Of a DNA stretch of 55,270 bases, positions 49,542-55,270 are shown one piece after another. Below the pieces are notes generated by a model. The model was given only the letters and a program-made list of their open reading frames with translations, was not told the origin of the DNA and ran no database searches. Position 1 is the stretch's first letter. Each line of letters opens with the position of its first letter. The DNA is from Bifidobacterium aesculapii (GTDB taxonomy: Bacteria > Actinomycetota > Actinomycetes > Actinomycetales > Bifidobacteriaceae), in assembly GCF_001417815.1 (NCBI RefSeq), contig NZ_BCFK01000020.1, forward strand, positions 1-55,270. Direction: 5' to 3'. Position numbers and translations under genes: made by a program.

Positions 49542-50250
49542 CACTACCCCGGTGGCTTTGGCTGTGAAGGCGGTCGCTGCTCTTCCCAAGAGCCTGTCCG
49601 TCAGCATCAGAGTATTTGGATTACGTAAAGGCCTCCGCCTGCCCATCATCGTGTCTCCGTTCACGATAATCAGAAACATCGATGCTTCGACGGTTCAGTG
49701 CGACATTCCCAGTGAGCAGGTGAGGACCGGCATGATCCGTATCGGATTCGGCAATGGTCCTGAGGGGATACTCGCCTCCAGACAGTCATACTTCGGCACT
49801 GATGGAAAATCTAGGATTGTGTTCAAAGGCTCGTGCTCGTTTTCGCGCGGATGCACCCTGAAGGCGGTCCATGGCGGTGTGCTCACGTTAGGCCGTGGGG
49901 TCGAATGCAATCCAGGAACCTATCTGTTATGCGCCAACAGCATCACCATTGGCGACGACTTCCTGTCGGGCTGGGATTGCGTCATCAAGGATAATGACGG
50001 GCATCCCGTAGTCGACGCCGATGTTGACTTGGATACGGTGCATGAGTTGGTCGATGAGGGCAAGCCGATCATCATCGGCGACCATGTCTGGTTCGGCGCG
50101 AAGGTCGTTGTATTGAAAGGCGCCCGCATCGGCTCAAACAGCATCGTGGGATGGGGAAGCCTGGTGACCAAGCAGTTTGAGGGTGAGCATCAGATTATTG
50201 CCGGTTTCCCGGCGAAGATTATTCGTGGGAACGCGAATTGGAAGCACTGA
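49528..50250 (+). CDS. Left-handed beta-helix (hexapeptide) acyltransferase
   Basis: A 240-residue protein with hexapeptide repeats (GGVLTLGRGVECNPGTYLLC, SITIGDDFLSGWDCVIKDND, then IGDHVWFGAKVVVLKGARIG and SNSIVGWGSLVTK). It belongs to the maltose/galactoside O-acetyltransferase-like group and probably acetylates a sugar in the EPS unit. TTG 49528 has AAGGAG 8 nt upstream; ATG 49501 (249 residues) precedes this site and looks less likely. It overlaps the polymerase gene. Confidence 0.84.
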   Translation: MRAYNTTPVALAVKAVAALPKSLSVSIRVFGLRKGLRLPIIVSPFTIIRNIDASTVQCDIPSEQVRTGMIRIGFGNGPEGILASRQSYFGTDGKSRIVFKGSCSFSRGCTLKAVHGGVLTLGRGVECNPGTYLLCANSITIGDDFLSGWDCVIKDNDGHPVVDADVDLDTVHELVDEGKPIIIGDHVWFGAKVVVLKGARIGSNSIVGWGSLVTKQFEGEHQIIAGFPAKIIRGNANWKH

Positions 50251-50276
50251 ATCATCATTGACGGGAAGAGAGCAAG

Positions 50277-51272
50277 ATGAAGCGTAGACAGGATATCGTC
50301 ACTATCAGGGCGTTGGCCATCCTCGTGGTGATGCTTGGCCATAGCATCATCATCTACTCATCCGGATGGAACCTATATCCCACCATCCAAAGTGCTCCTG
50401 CACTGGCACATGTCAAGGACATTATCAACGTCATGCAGATGCCGTTGTTCTTCTCCGTGTCGGGATTCTGTCTGGTTTTCACGCTCAGTTCAAAAAGAGG
50501 CGTATCCGTTCTCGACAAAGTGAAGCGATTGCTTATTCCATTCCTGATCGTGGGGTTGTGCTGGATGATTCCGCTTCGTCTTGCTCTGGGATATCCGGGG
50601 TATCGAGGTCAACCGCTCTGGCGCATCGTATTGGTCGATTTGCTGCTCGACGTCGACAGCGGTCATTTGTGGTTCCTACCGACACTCATGCTCATGTTCA
50701 TCGTCGTGATTGCCGCGTACAAGCTCTGCACAGCCGTGCGATGGCCTGAATGGTCGTTCGAAGTGGTATTGGTGGTTCTTGCAATGGGAGCCGCAGGTGC
50801 GGTAGTCATCTTCTCCGGACTCGAGACAGTGCCCTATGCGGGACGATTCGGACATAATTTCCTCTTCTTCGTGATGGGATATGTCTGGCATCGGCATGAG
50901 GGCATCATCATGCCGATGAAGACCTCCATCGGGAGAGTCGTTTCGGCAGCCCTGCTTGTCGCCGCATGTGTGGCCATTTGGTTCGGTGTTGGTGCAACCG
51001 GTATCGTCTCCGTTGCGTTTGCCCTGATTATGGTCGCGTGCATCTATGTGCTGGTGCCCGACTGGTCTTCCGAACCTGTCCGGTTGATTTCCAAAGACAG
51101 CATGGGCCTGTATCTGTTCCACTCCCCGATGCTGTACATTTCGTTTGCTCTCTGGCCGGATATCGCTCCATGGCTGATGGTTCTCATCAACTTCGTCGGC
51201 TTCGGTCTATGCGCGTTGGGCATCACCGAGCTATTGCGGAGACTCCATCTTGGATTCGTGCTTGGTGAATGA
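50277..51272 (+). CDS. Acyltransferase 3 family membrane protein
   Basis: A 331-residue protein with about 10 helices. RRQDIVTIRALAILVVMLGH is the acyltransferase-3 start (the R-x10-H pair), and MQMPLFFSVSGFCLVF and SGHLWFLPTLMLMF (the LWFL motif) follow. It would O-acetylate or acylate the EPS at the membrane. ATG 50277 follows GGGAAGAGAG. Its last 42 bp overlap the 3' end of the convergent polymerase-like gene. Confidence 0.9.
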   Translation: MKRRQDIVTIRALAILVVMLGHSIIIYSSGWNLYPTIQSAPALAHVKDIINVMQMPLFFSVSGFCLVFTLSSKRGVSVLDKVKRLLIPFLIVGLCWMIPLRLALGYPGYRGQPLWRIVLVDLLLDVDSGHLWFLPTLMLMFIVVIAAYKLCTAVRWPEWSFEVVLVVLAMGAAGAVVIFSGLETVPYAGRFGHNFLFFVMGYVWHRHEGIIMPMKTSIGRVVSAALLVAACVAIWFGVGATGIVSVAFALIMVACIYVLVPDWSSEPVRLISKDSMGLYLFHSPMLYISFALWPDIAPWLMVLINFVGFGLCALGITELLRRLHLGFVLGE

Positions 51273-52652
51273 GATGTCGCTCATGCCGGTCGCCGCGAGG
51301 AACAGCCAGAAGGCGTAGAAGGCGTACGCCTCATACTGGCAGTACAGGTAGGCGAGCAGCAGCAGCCACACCACGGTGGTGAGGCTCCATTGGCGGTGAC
51401 GGGTCACATGCGCCAGCACGGCGGTGGCCATCAGCACCAGAGTGACGATGCCGAACTCCGCGATGACGGAAGCGTACGCGTTCATCGAAAACACCGAAAG
51501 ATCGCGCACATGGGCGAGACTGAGCATCTCATTCGTCATCGTGCCATGCCGCGACCTCACCCACGTGGCCGCATAGGGGAACCCGCGCCTCATCGCTTCG
51601 CCCAGATTGCCCGTGCCGAACCCCAGAAGAAGATGCGCCGGATCATGGATTCCCGCGAGCAGGGGAGACAACGTACGGAACAGTCTCGCGGACGCCGAGG
51701 CATCCCCATTCCAGAATCCGTGATTCCAAATCGAGCGCAGACGGGGATTGACGGCCACTGCGGCAATGGTGGCCGTCGCAAACACGGCCACGGTGCCACC
51801 CAAGCCGTGCAACAGCGTTCTGGCGCCGATCCTGCGCCATGGCACCATGACGATCAGACACGCCAAGGCGGCCACCATCGTATCGATGACGATGCGCGTG
51901 CCCGCGTTCATCACCATGGAGCCGACGGCGAAGCAGACGATCAGGGCGGCCAATGAACGGCGCCGCGTCAACCAGTAGACCGGCAGCAGCACGCCGAACA
52001 AGTGCATGCCGATATACGAGGGCTCCGTGAACAGGAACTGTGGACGCGCCGCCACATAATTGCGCTGCATCATCCCCATGAACAGCGTATGCAGACCATC
52101 GAGGTGCGCCGTGATGGAGATGAACTCGGCCACCCCCACGGCGAATGCGCACCAATACGCCACGACCAGCACCGTCACCATGGACGAGACCGGCAGCCTC
52201 CTGACATCGATGGCGATGACGAGCGACGCGAGGAAGGAGGAACCCAAGGCGATGGAAACGAGGGTGACCAGAGCGGAAAGCGGATGGAACGCGACCGTCA
52301 GCCAACCATACAGGCTGATGCCAAGCGCCCAGACCGCGGCGATGAGCCAAAACCGGTGGCGACGCAGCATCCGCAGCAGGGTTCTCCAATGGCACAGGGC
52401 ATAGGCGGCGAACAGCAACGGCGAGATCGGATTCCAATACGGCATGGGCAGGCCGAAACGAAGTCCATCGACCGGCAGCAACGCAAGCGCCGCATAGTAC
52501 AGGAGATCCGCGCGTTGTGGCGCGCGGACCCAGCGCGTGCGCGCCACGCACATGTCAATGACGGATGAGAGCACGCGCCCATCATGCACCGTCGCATTGA
52601 CCGAAGCAAGCGCATCGTCGACGTCCGATTGTGCGCTGTGCCTTACGGCCAC
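51231..52652 (-). CDS. Wzy/O-antigen ligase-like membrane protein (second polymerase-like gene)
   Basis: A 473-residue membrane protein with about 11 helices. ALALLPVDGLRFGLPMPYWN and PISPLLFAAYAL near the N-terminus, the loop with QFLFTEPSYIGMHLFGVLLP, NAGTRIVIDTMVA, and a large loop LLLGFGTGNLGEAMRRGFP are typical of the O-antigen ligase/polymerase family. It may be a second polymerase or a ligase fixing EPS to an acceptor. The start is uncertain: GTG 52652 has no good site; later in-frame starts are possible. It is convergent with, and overlaps, the acyltransferase gene by 42 bp, and has higher GC than the genes before it. Confidence 0.78.
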   Translation of the reverse strand: MAVRHSAQSDVDDALASVNATVHDGRVLSSVIDMCVARTRWVRAPQRADLLYYAALALLPVDGLRFGLPMPYWNPISPLLFAAYALCHWRTLLRMLRRHRFWLIAAVWALGISLYGWLTVAFHPLSALVTLVSIALGSSFLASLVIAIDVRRLPVSSMVTVLVVAYWCAFAVGVAEFISITAHLDGLHTLFMGMMQRNYVAARPQFLFTEPSYIGMHLFGVLLPVYWLTRRRSLAALIVCFAVGSMVMNAGTRIVIDTMVAALACLIVMVPWRRIGARTLLHGLGGTVAVFATATIAAVAVNPRLRSIWNHGFWNGDASASARLFRTLSPLLAGIHDPAHLLLGFGTGNLGEAMRRGFPYAATWVRSRHGTMTNEMLSLAHVRDLSVFSMNAYASVIAEFGIVTLVLMATAVLAHVTRHRQWSLTTVVWLLLLAYLYCQYEAYAFYAFWLFLAATGMSDISFTKHESKMESPQ

Positions 52653-53144
52653 ATTAATATGCCTGTAACGGAACTACAGTAAAGGCAGTACCCGTCTCAG
52701 TCGTTATCTCAGTCGTGTGTGACTGAGATAAGAGACAGGCACAAGCTCATTTGCAATGATGGTTATGTGGACTGGAGCATTTCGAACATGCCGTGCGTGA
52801 ATTGTCGCTGAACATCTTCAATCATCCAGGTGAATGGCTGGATACGGCTACGTGTGGGGACTCCTGTTCCCCGCCACAGCAGGTGATCGAGACCTACTAT
52901 CCGCAATGTCCCGCAATAGGTTCACCCGGTTCCTGCTGGTGTTCCACCGGGCGTTTCGGAGTATACGGAGCCATCCGCATGCGATGTTGCGCGAGCTTCG
53001 GCTTCTGCTGTGCGGCCGGTGAACCGGGTGCGGTTATGGCCTGAGGCTATACTGCCGATAAGGTTCCTTGATCAGTCGCGGACGCGATGGTACTGCATCG
53101 GCAGCGTCCGTCCACCAAAGCACCTCGAGAAGTAGGAGAGACCG
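52653..53144 (+). other. Intergenic region before the Wzz/BY-kinase gene
   Basis: About 490 bp. It contains a hairpin at 52694-52736 and a candidate -10 box TATACT at 53048-53053 without a clear -35. An open frame at 52834-53022 (62 codons, ending RELRLLLCGR) has AGGTGA directly before its ATG, too close to be convincing; it may be the worn end of a lost EPS gene. I see nothing else. Confidence 0.4.
52694..52736. terminator. Hairpin upstream of the Wzz/BY-kinase gene
   Basis: TTATCTCAGTC (52704-52714) pairs perfectly with GACTGAGATAA (52721-52731) around GTGTGT; an outer GTCTC/GAGAC pair (52694-52698 with 52732-52736) extends it with a bulge. It lies upstream of the divergent polymerase-like gene too. 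The 9-mer TTATCTCAG recurs at the very end of the window. Confidence 0.6.
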
Positions 53145-54713
53145 GTGACATCGGATATTCCGGAACAAGACGTGAAAATTGTAGAGCAGACTCCTGCAGT
53201 CGCTGTGATAGGCAGCCGTGCCGAACCCAATGGCCAGGATTCCGGTATGACCATCATGGACATGCTGCGCATGATCGGCAAGCACTGGCTCACCGCCGTC
53301 ATCGTGTTCATCATCGTGGTGGGCGCGGCAGCCGGGTTCACGTTCACCCGCACCAAGCAGTACACCGCCACCGCGCAGATGTTCGCCAGCTACAACAGCG
53401 TCGCCGCGGATGCGAACCTCAACAATGTGGGCGTGCAGTCGGCGGCAGGCTCTTATATCGCCACCCAGCTCACCAGCTATCCCGATCTCGTCAAGACCAG
53501 CGCCGTGCTGCAGCCGGTCGTCGAACAGGAGAGCGGAGACTACACCGTCGGCACGCTCGCCGGCATGGTGACCGCGACGAACCCCGAAGGCACGTACATG
53601 CTGAACGTCTCCGTGACGGGCCCGGATCCGCAGCAGTCCGCCGATCTCGCCAACAGCATCGCCAAATCCCTTTCCGATGTGGTGGCCTCCGAACTGTACT
53701 CCTCGGGCGAGCAATCCATCGTGAAGCTGTCCGTCGTGCAGAAGGCACAGACTCCGAGTGGCCCCAGTTCCCCGAATGTCATGCTCAACTTGCTGGCCGG
53801 CTGCGCCATCGGCCTGGTGCTCGCCATCGTCTGCGCCATCCTGCGCGACCTTCTGTCCCGCCGTATCCAGGACATCTCCGATCTGCAGGTGATCGCTCAG
53901 CAGGCGACCATCGTGGGCGTCATCCCGAAGGATGATGATCTCGACGGCACGAAGCCCATCGTCGTGACAAAGCCGGACGGCTCCATCGCCGAGGAATTCC
54001 GCCGCATCCGCACCAACCTCTCGTTCACCACCTCCAAGGACGGCGACAAGGGCCGGCTCATCGTGGTCACCTCGTCCATGCCGTCCGAAGGCAAGACCAC
54101 CATCTCCTGCAACCTCGCCGCCACACTCGCCGAAAACGGCGCCGCCGTGCTGCTCATCGACGCCGACCTGCGCCACCCTTCCGTGGCGAAGCGACTCGGC
54201 CTCGAAGGCAACGTGGGTCTCGCGCACGTGCTGTCCAACCAGGCGACCGTCAAGGACGTGGTCCAGCGCTACTGGAAGCCGAACCTGCACATCCTGCCCG
54301 CAGGCCCGCGCATCCAGAACGCGTCCGTGCTGCTCAACTCGACCATCATGCATAGCCTCATCAAGCAGGCCGTGCAGCAGTACGACTACGTGATCATCGA
54401 CACGACGCCGATGTCCGTCGCCAACGACGCCGCCGTGTTCGGCCAGCAGGGCAACGGCGTGGTGCTCGTCTCCGGCAAGGGCGTCACGTACAAGAGCGCG
54501 TTGCGCGGCACCGTCACCGAGCTTGGTGAGCTCGACGTGCCGATCCTCGGCTTCGTGTTCAACCTCGCCGACCAGCAGAAGAGCGGCGGCTACAGCTCGT
54601 ACTACTACTACGGTTCGTACTACCACTACGGCGAGTACGGCTACGGCAGCGAGGACGCCGACAACGGCAAGCAGAGCAAGAAGAAGCCCGCCGGCAAGCG
54701 CGGCCGCAAGTAG
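53145..54713 (+). CDS. Fused Wzz-type chain-length regulator and BY-kinase
   Basis: A 522-residue protein. A transmembrane helix near 46-68, an extracellular Wzz domain (about 70-212), a second helix (about 213-236) and a cytoplasmic bacterial tyrosine kinase: EEFRRIRTNLSF, Walker A SSMPSEGKTT (about 310-319), Walker A' LLIDADLRHPS, Walker B YVIIDTTP, and a Tyr-rich tail with SSYYYYGSYYHYGEYGYG (about 482-500) for autophosphorylation. It regulates chain length and export with Wzy. The two parts are separate proteins (CapA/CapB) in many firmicutes. The GTG start 53145 follows TAGGAGAG. No BY-kinase phosphatase is in the window. Confidence 0.93.
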   Translation: MTSDIPEQDVKIVEQTPAVAVIGSRAEPNGQDSGMTIMDMLRMIGKHWLTAVIVFIIVVGAAAGFTFTRTKQYTATAQMFASYNSVAADANLNNVGVQSAAGSYIATQLTSYPDLVKTSAVLQPVVEQESGDYTVGTLAGMVTATNPEGTYMLNVSVTGPDPQQSADLANSIAKSLSDVVASELYSSGEQSIVKLSVVQKAQTPSGPSSPNVMLNLLAGCAIGLVLAIVCAILRDLLSRRIQDISDLQVIAQQATIVGVIPKDDDLDGTKPIVVTKPDGSIAEEFRRIRTNLSFTTSKDGDKGRLIVVTSSMPSEGKTTISCNLAATLAENGAAVLLIDADLRHPSVAKRLGLEGNVGLAHVLSNQATVKDVVQRYWKPNLHILPAGPRIQNASVLLNSTIMHSLIKQAVQQYDYVIIDTTPMSVANDAAVFGQQGNGVVLVSGKGVTYKSALRGTVTELGELDVPILGFVFNLADQQKSGGYSSYYYYGSYYHYGEYGYGSEDADNGKQSKKKPAGKRGRK

Positions 54714-54753
54714 CGCGGCCAGCCCGTTGGGCGTTGCCGGTGTTCTAACGCGA

Positions 54754-54790
54754 TGGTCCCCGTTCGTACGGCATGTACGGGCGGGGACCA
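54754..54790 (+). terminator. Hairpin after the Wzz/BY-kinase gene
   Basis: TGGTCCCCG and CGGGGACCA pair at the base, and GTAC with GTAC near the loop; the middle has mismatches. It lies about 40 bp after the stop, with no U-run. Confidence 0.65.
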
Positions 54791-54800
54791 CGCGTTATGC

Positions 54801-54932
54801 GGCATCATCACCGTCGTCGCCACCGGCGAGATCCTCGACGGCCAGAGGTTCTACACCGCACGCGAATACCAATGCCGTAGACCACCGGCGAACGTCAACG
54901 ATGCTCCAGGACGGCAGTACAGTATGCCCTAG
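54801..54932 (+). pseudogene. Possible 3' end of a degraded transposase-like gene
   Basis: An open stretch of 43 codons ends at TAG (54930-54932) and reads VVATGEILDGQRFYTAREY and further. It stops where the 22-bp terminal-repeat-like segment starts, as transposase genes often do. I cannot match it to a named family, so this is a weak call. Confidence 0.3.
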
Positions 54933-54982
54933 GACACCCCGTCAACCATCCCCGAGACATCCGTCAACCGTGCCCGGGACAA
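54932..54982. repeat. 22-bp tandem repeat, IS21-like element end
   Basis: CCGTCAACC followed by ATCCCCGAGACAT (54939-54960) and CCGTCAACC followed by GTGCCCGGGACAA (54961-54982) are tandem 22-bp units with an outer partial GGACAC. Multiple terminal repeats of this length are typical of IS21-family ends. No complete element lies in the window. Confidence 0.45.
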
Positions 54983-55039
54983 TACACTGCTTTCAAGGTG
55001 GTGTCTCTCCGCCGGTACTGTGTCCAGCCAAAGTCTGGC

Positions 55040-55125
55040 CAAAGTCCGCCTGAAAATGTGCTTAAACCAGTCAAAAGTGCGCATGAAAATGTGATTTCTA
55101 TATAGAAAAGTCCACCTGAAATATC
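55040..55125 (+). repeat. 33-bp periodic repeat (second locus)
   Basis: Three units start at 55040, 55073 and 55106, an exact 33-bp period, with AAAAGTCCGCCTGAAAATG-like cores (third unit AAAAGTCCACCTGAAAT). The layout and core resemble the array upstream of the DUF4143 gene at 29608-29690. Confidence 0.7.
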
Positions 55126-55178
55126 GCGATGCCGGCGCGATCAAGGACATGCCGTTGTACATGGCCGGCATCGTCTGA
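55119..55178 (+). pseudogene. C-terminal remnant of an ORF behind the 33-bp array
   Basis: Directly after the array an open frame reads YRDAGAIKDMPLYMAGIV and stops at TGA 55176-55178. It looks like a real protein C-terminus (DUF4143-type ATPases often end with a PLYMAG-like segment) with the rest of the gene missing. Identity is inferred from context. Confidence 0.4.
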
Positions 55179-55269
55179 TCTCCGGCCGTGCCAGAATCAG
55201 CGGGAATCTGGCCCGCCGGTAGGTGATGGTGCCGTCCACCGGCAACAGCGCAATCGCCGCATTATCTCA
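55148..55269 (-). pseudogene. Truncated polymerase/ligase-like reading frame at the window edge
   Basis: On the minus strand the frame DNAAIALLPVDGTITYRRAR, then FPLIL, is homologous to the N-terminal ALALLPVDGLRFGLP of the gene at 51231-52652. It stops after about 40 codons, so it is a fragment or is broken; the upstream part lies outside the window. Confidence 0.45.
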
Positions 55270-55270
55270 G

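Overview
The window looks like a chromosomal segment of a high-GC Bifidobacterium (Actinobacteria). The protein repertoire points there: an alpha-glucoside locus with GH13 enzyme, MFS carrier and LacI regulator, a sortase-type cell-wall GH53 galactanase with bacterial Ig repeats, a fused Wzz/BY-kinase exopolysaccharide (EPS) locus, and typical bifidobacterial ProRS, Orn and DUF4143 proteins. The species cannot be fixed from sequence alone. No rRNA, tRNA or CRISPR array was seen.

Layout. 0-4.7 kb: alpha-glucoside uptake and hydrolysis (MFS carrier, GH13 alpha-glucosidase) divergent from a LacI regulator, with palindromic operators between them. 4.8-6.9 kb: oligoribonuclease and a Pif1-like helicase. 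7.0-11.1 kb: a NarL-type two-component pair and a divergent membrane-anchored CE4-like deacetylase. 11.2-11.5 kb: two inverted arrays of a 21-bp repeat. 11.7-14.6 kb: a MEMO1-AMMECR1 fusion plus its radical SAM partner (AmmeMemoRadiSam system, function unknown). 14.8-19.1 kb: a large SCO7613-type membrane protein and proS. 19.3-26.2 kb: a 2229-residue surface GH53 galactanase, preceded by a 35-bp scrap of the aldo/keto reductase gene that now lies beyond it. 26.5-31.3 kb: aldo/keto reductase, exported HNH protein, DUF4143 ATPase with a periodic repeat upstream, and an NRAMP transporter.

32.2-54.7 kb is an EPS locus: priming glycosyltransferase, UDP-sugar dehydrogenase, nucleotidyltransferase-like protein, four GT4-like glycosyltransferases (two of them tandem paralogues), Wzx, pyruvyltransferase, Wzy, two acyltransferases, a second Wzy/ligase-like protein on the opposite strand, and a Wzz/BY-kinase. 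The predicted product is a polymer with uronic acid, pyruvate and acyl groups, exported by a Wzx/Wzy route. The locus is interrupted at 33.9-37.9 kb by an accessory island of three toxin-antitoxin-like modules (one toxin gene carries a nonsense codon) and a Schlafen/AlbA-type regulator flanked by about 147-bp repeats. The last 0.5 kb is debris: IS-like terminal repeats, a second copy of the DUF4143-type periodic repeat, and a truncated polymerase-like reading frame.

Most unusual items: the paired 21-bp arrays at 11226-11525, the 33-bp periodic element found at both 29.6 and 55.0 kb, the duplicated leader in front of two toxin-antitoxin modules, and the AmmeMemoRadiSam pair with its duplicated start region.
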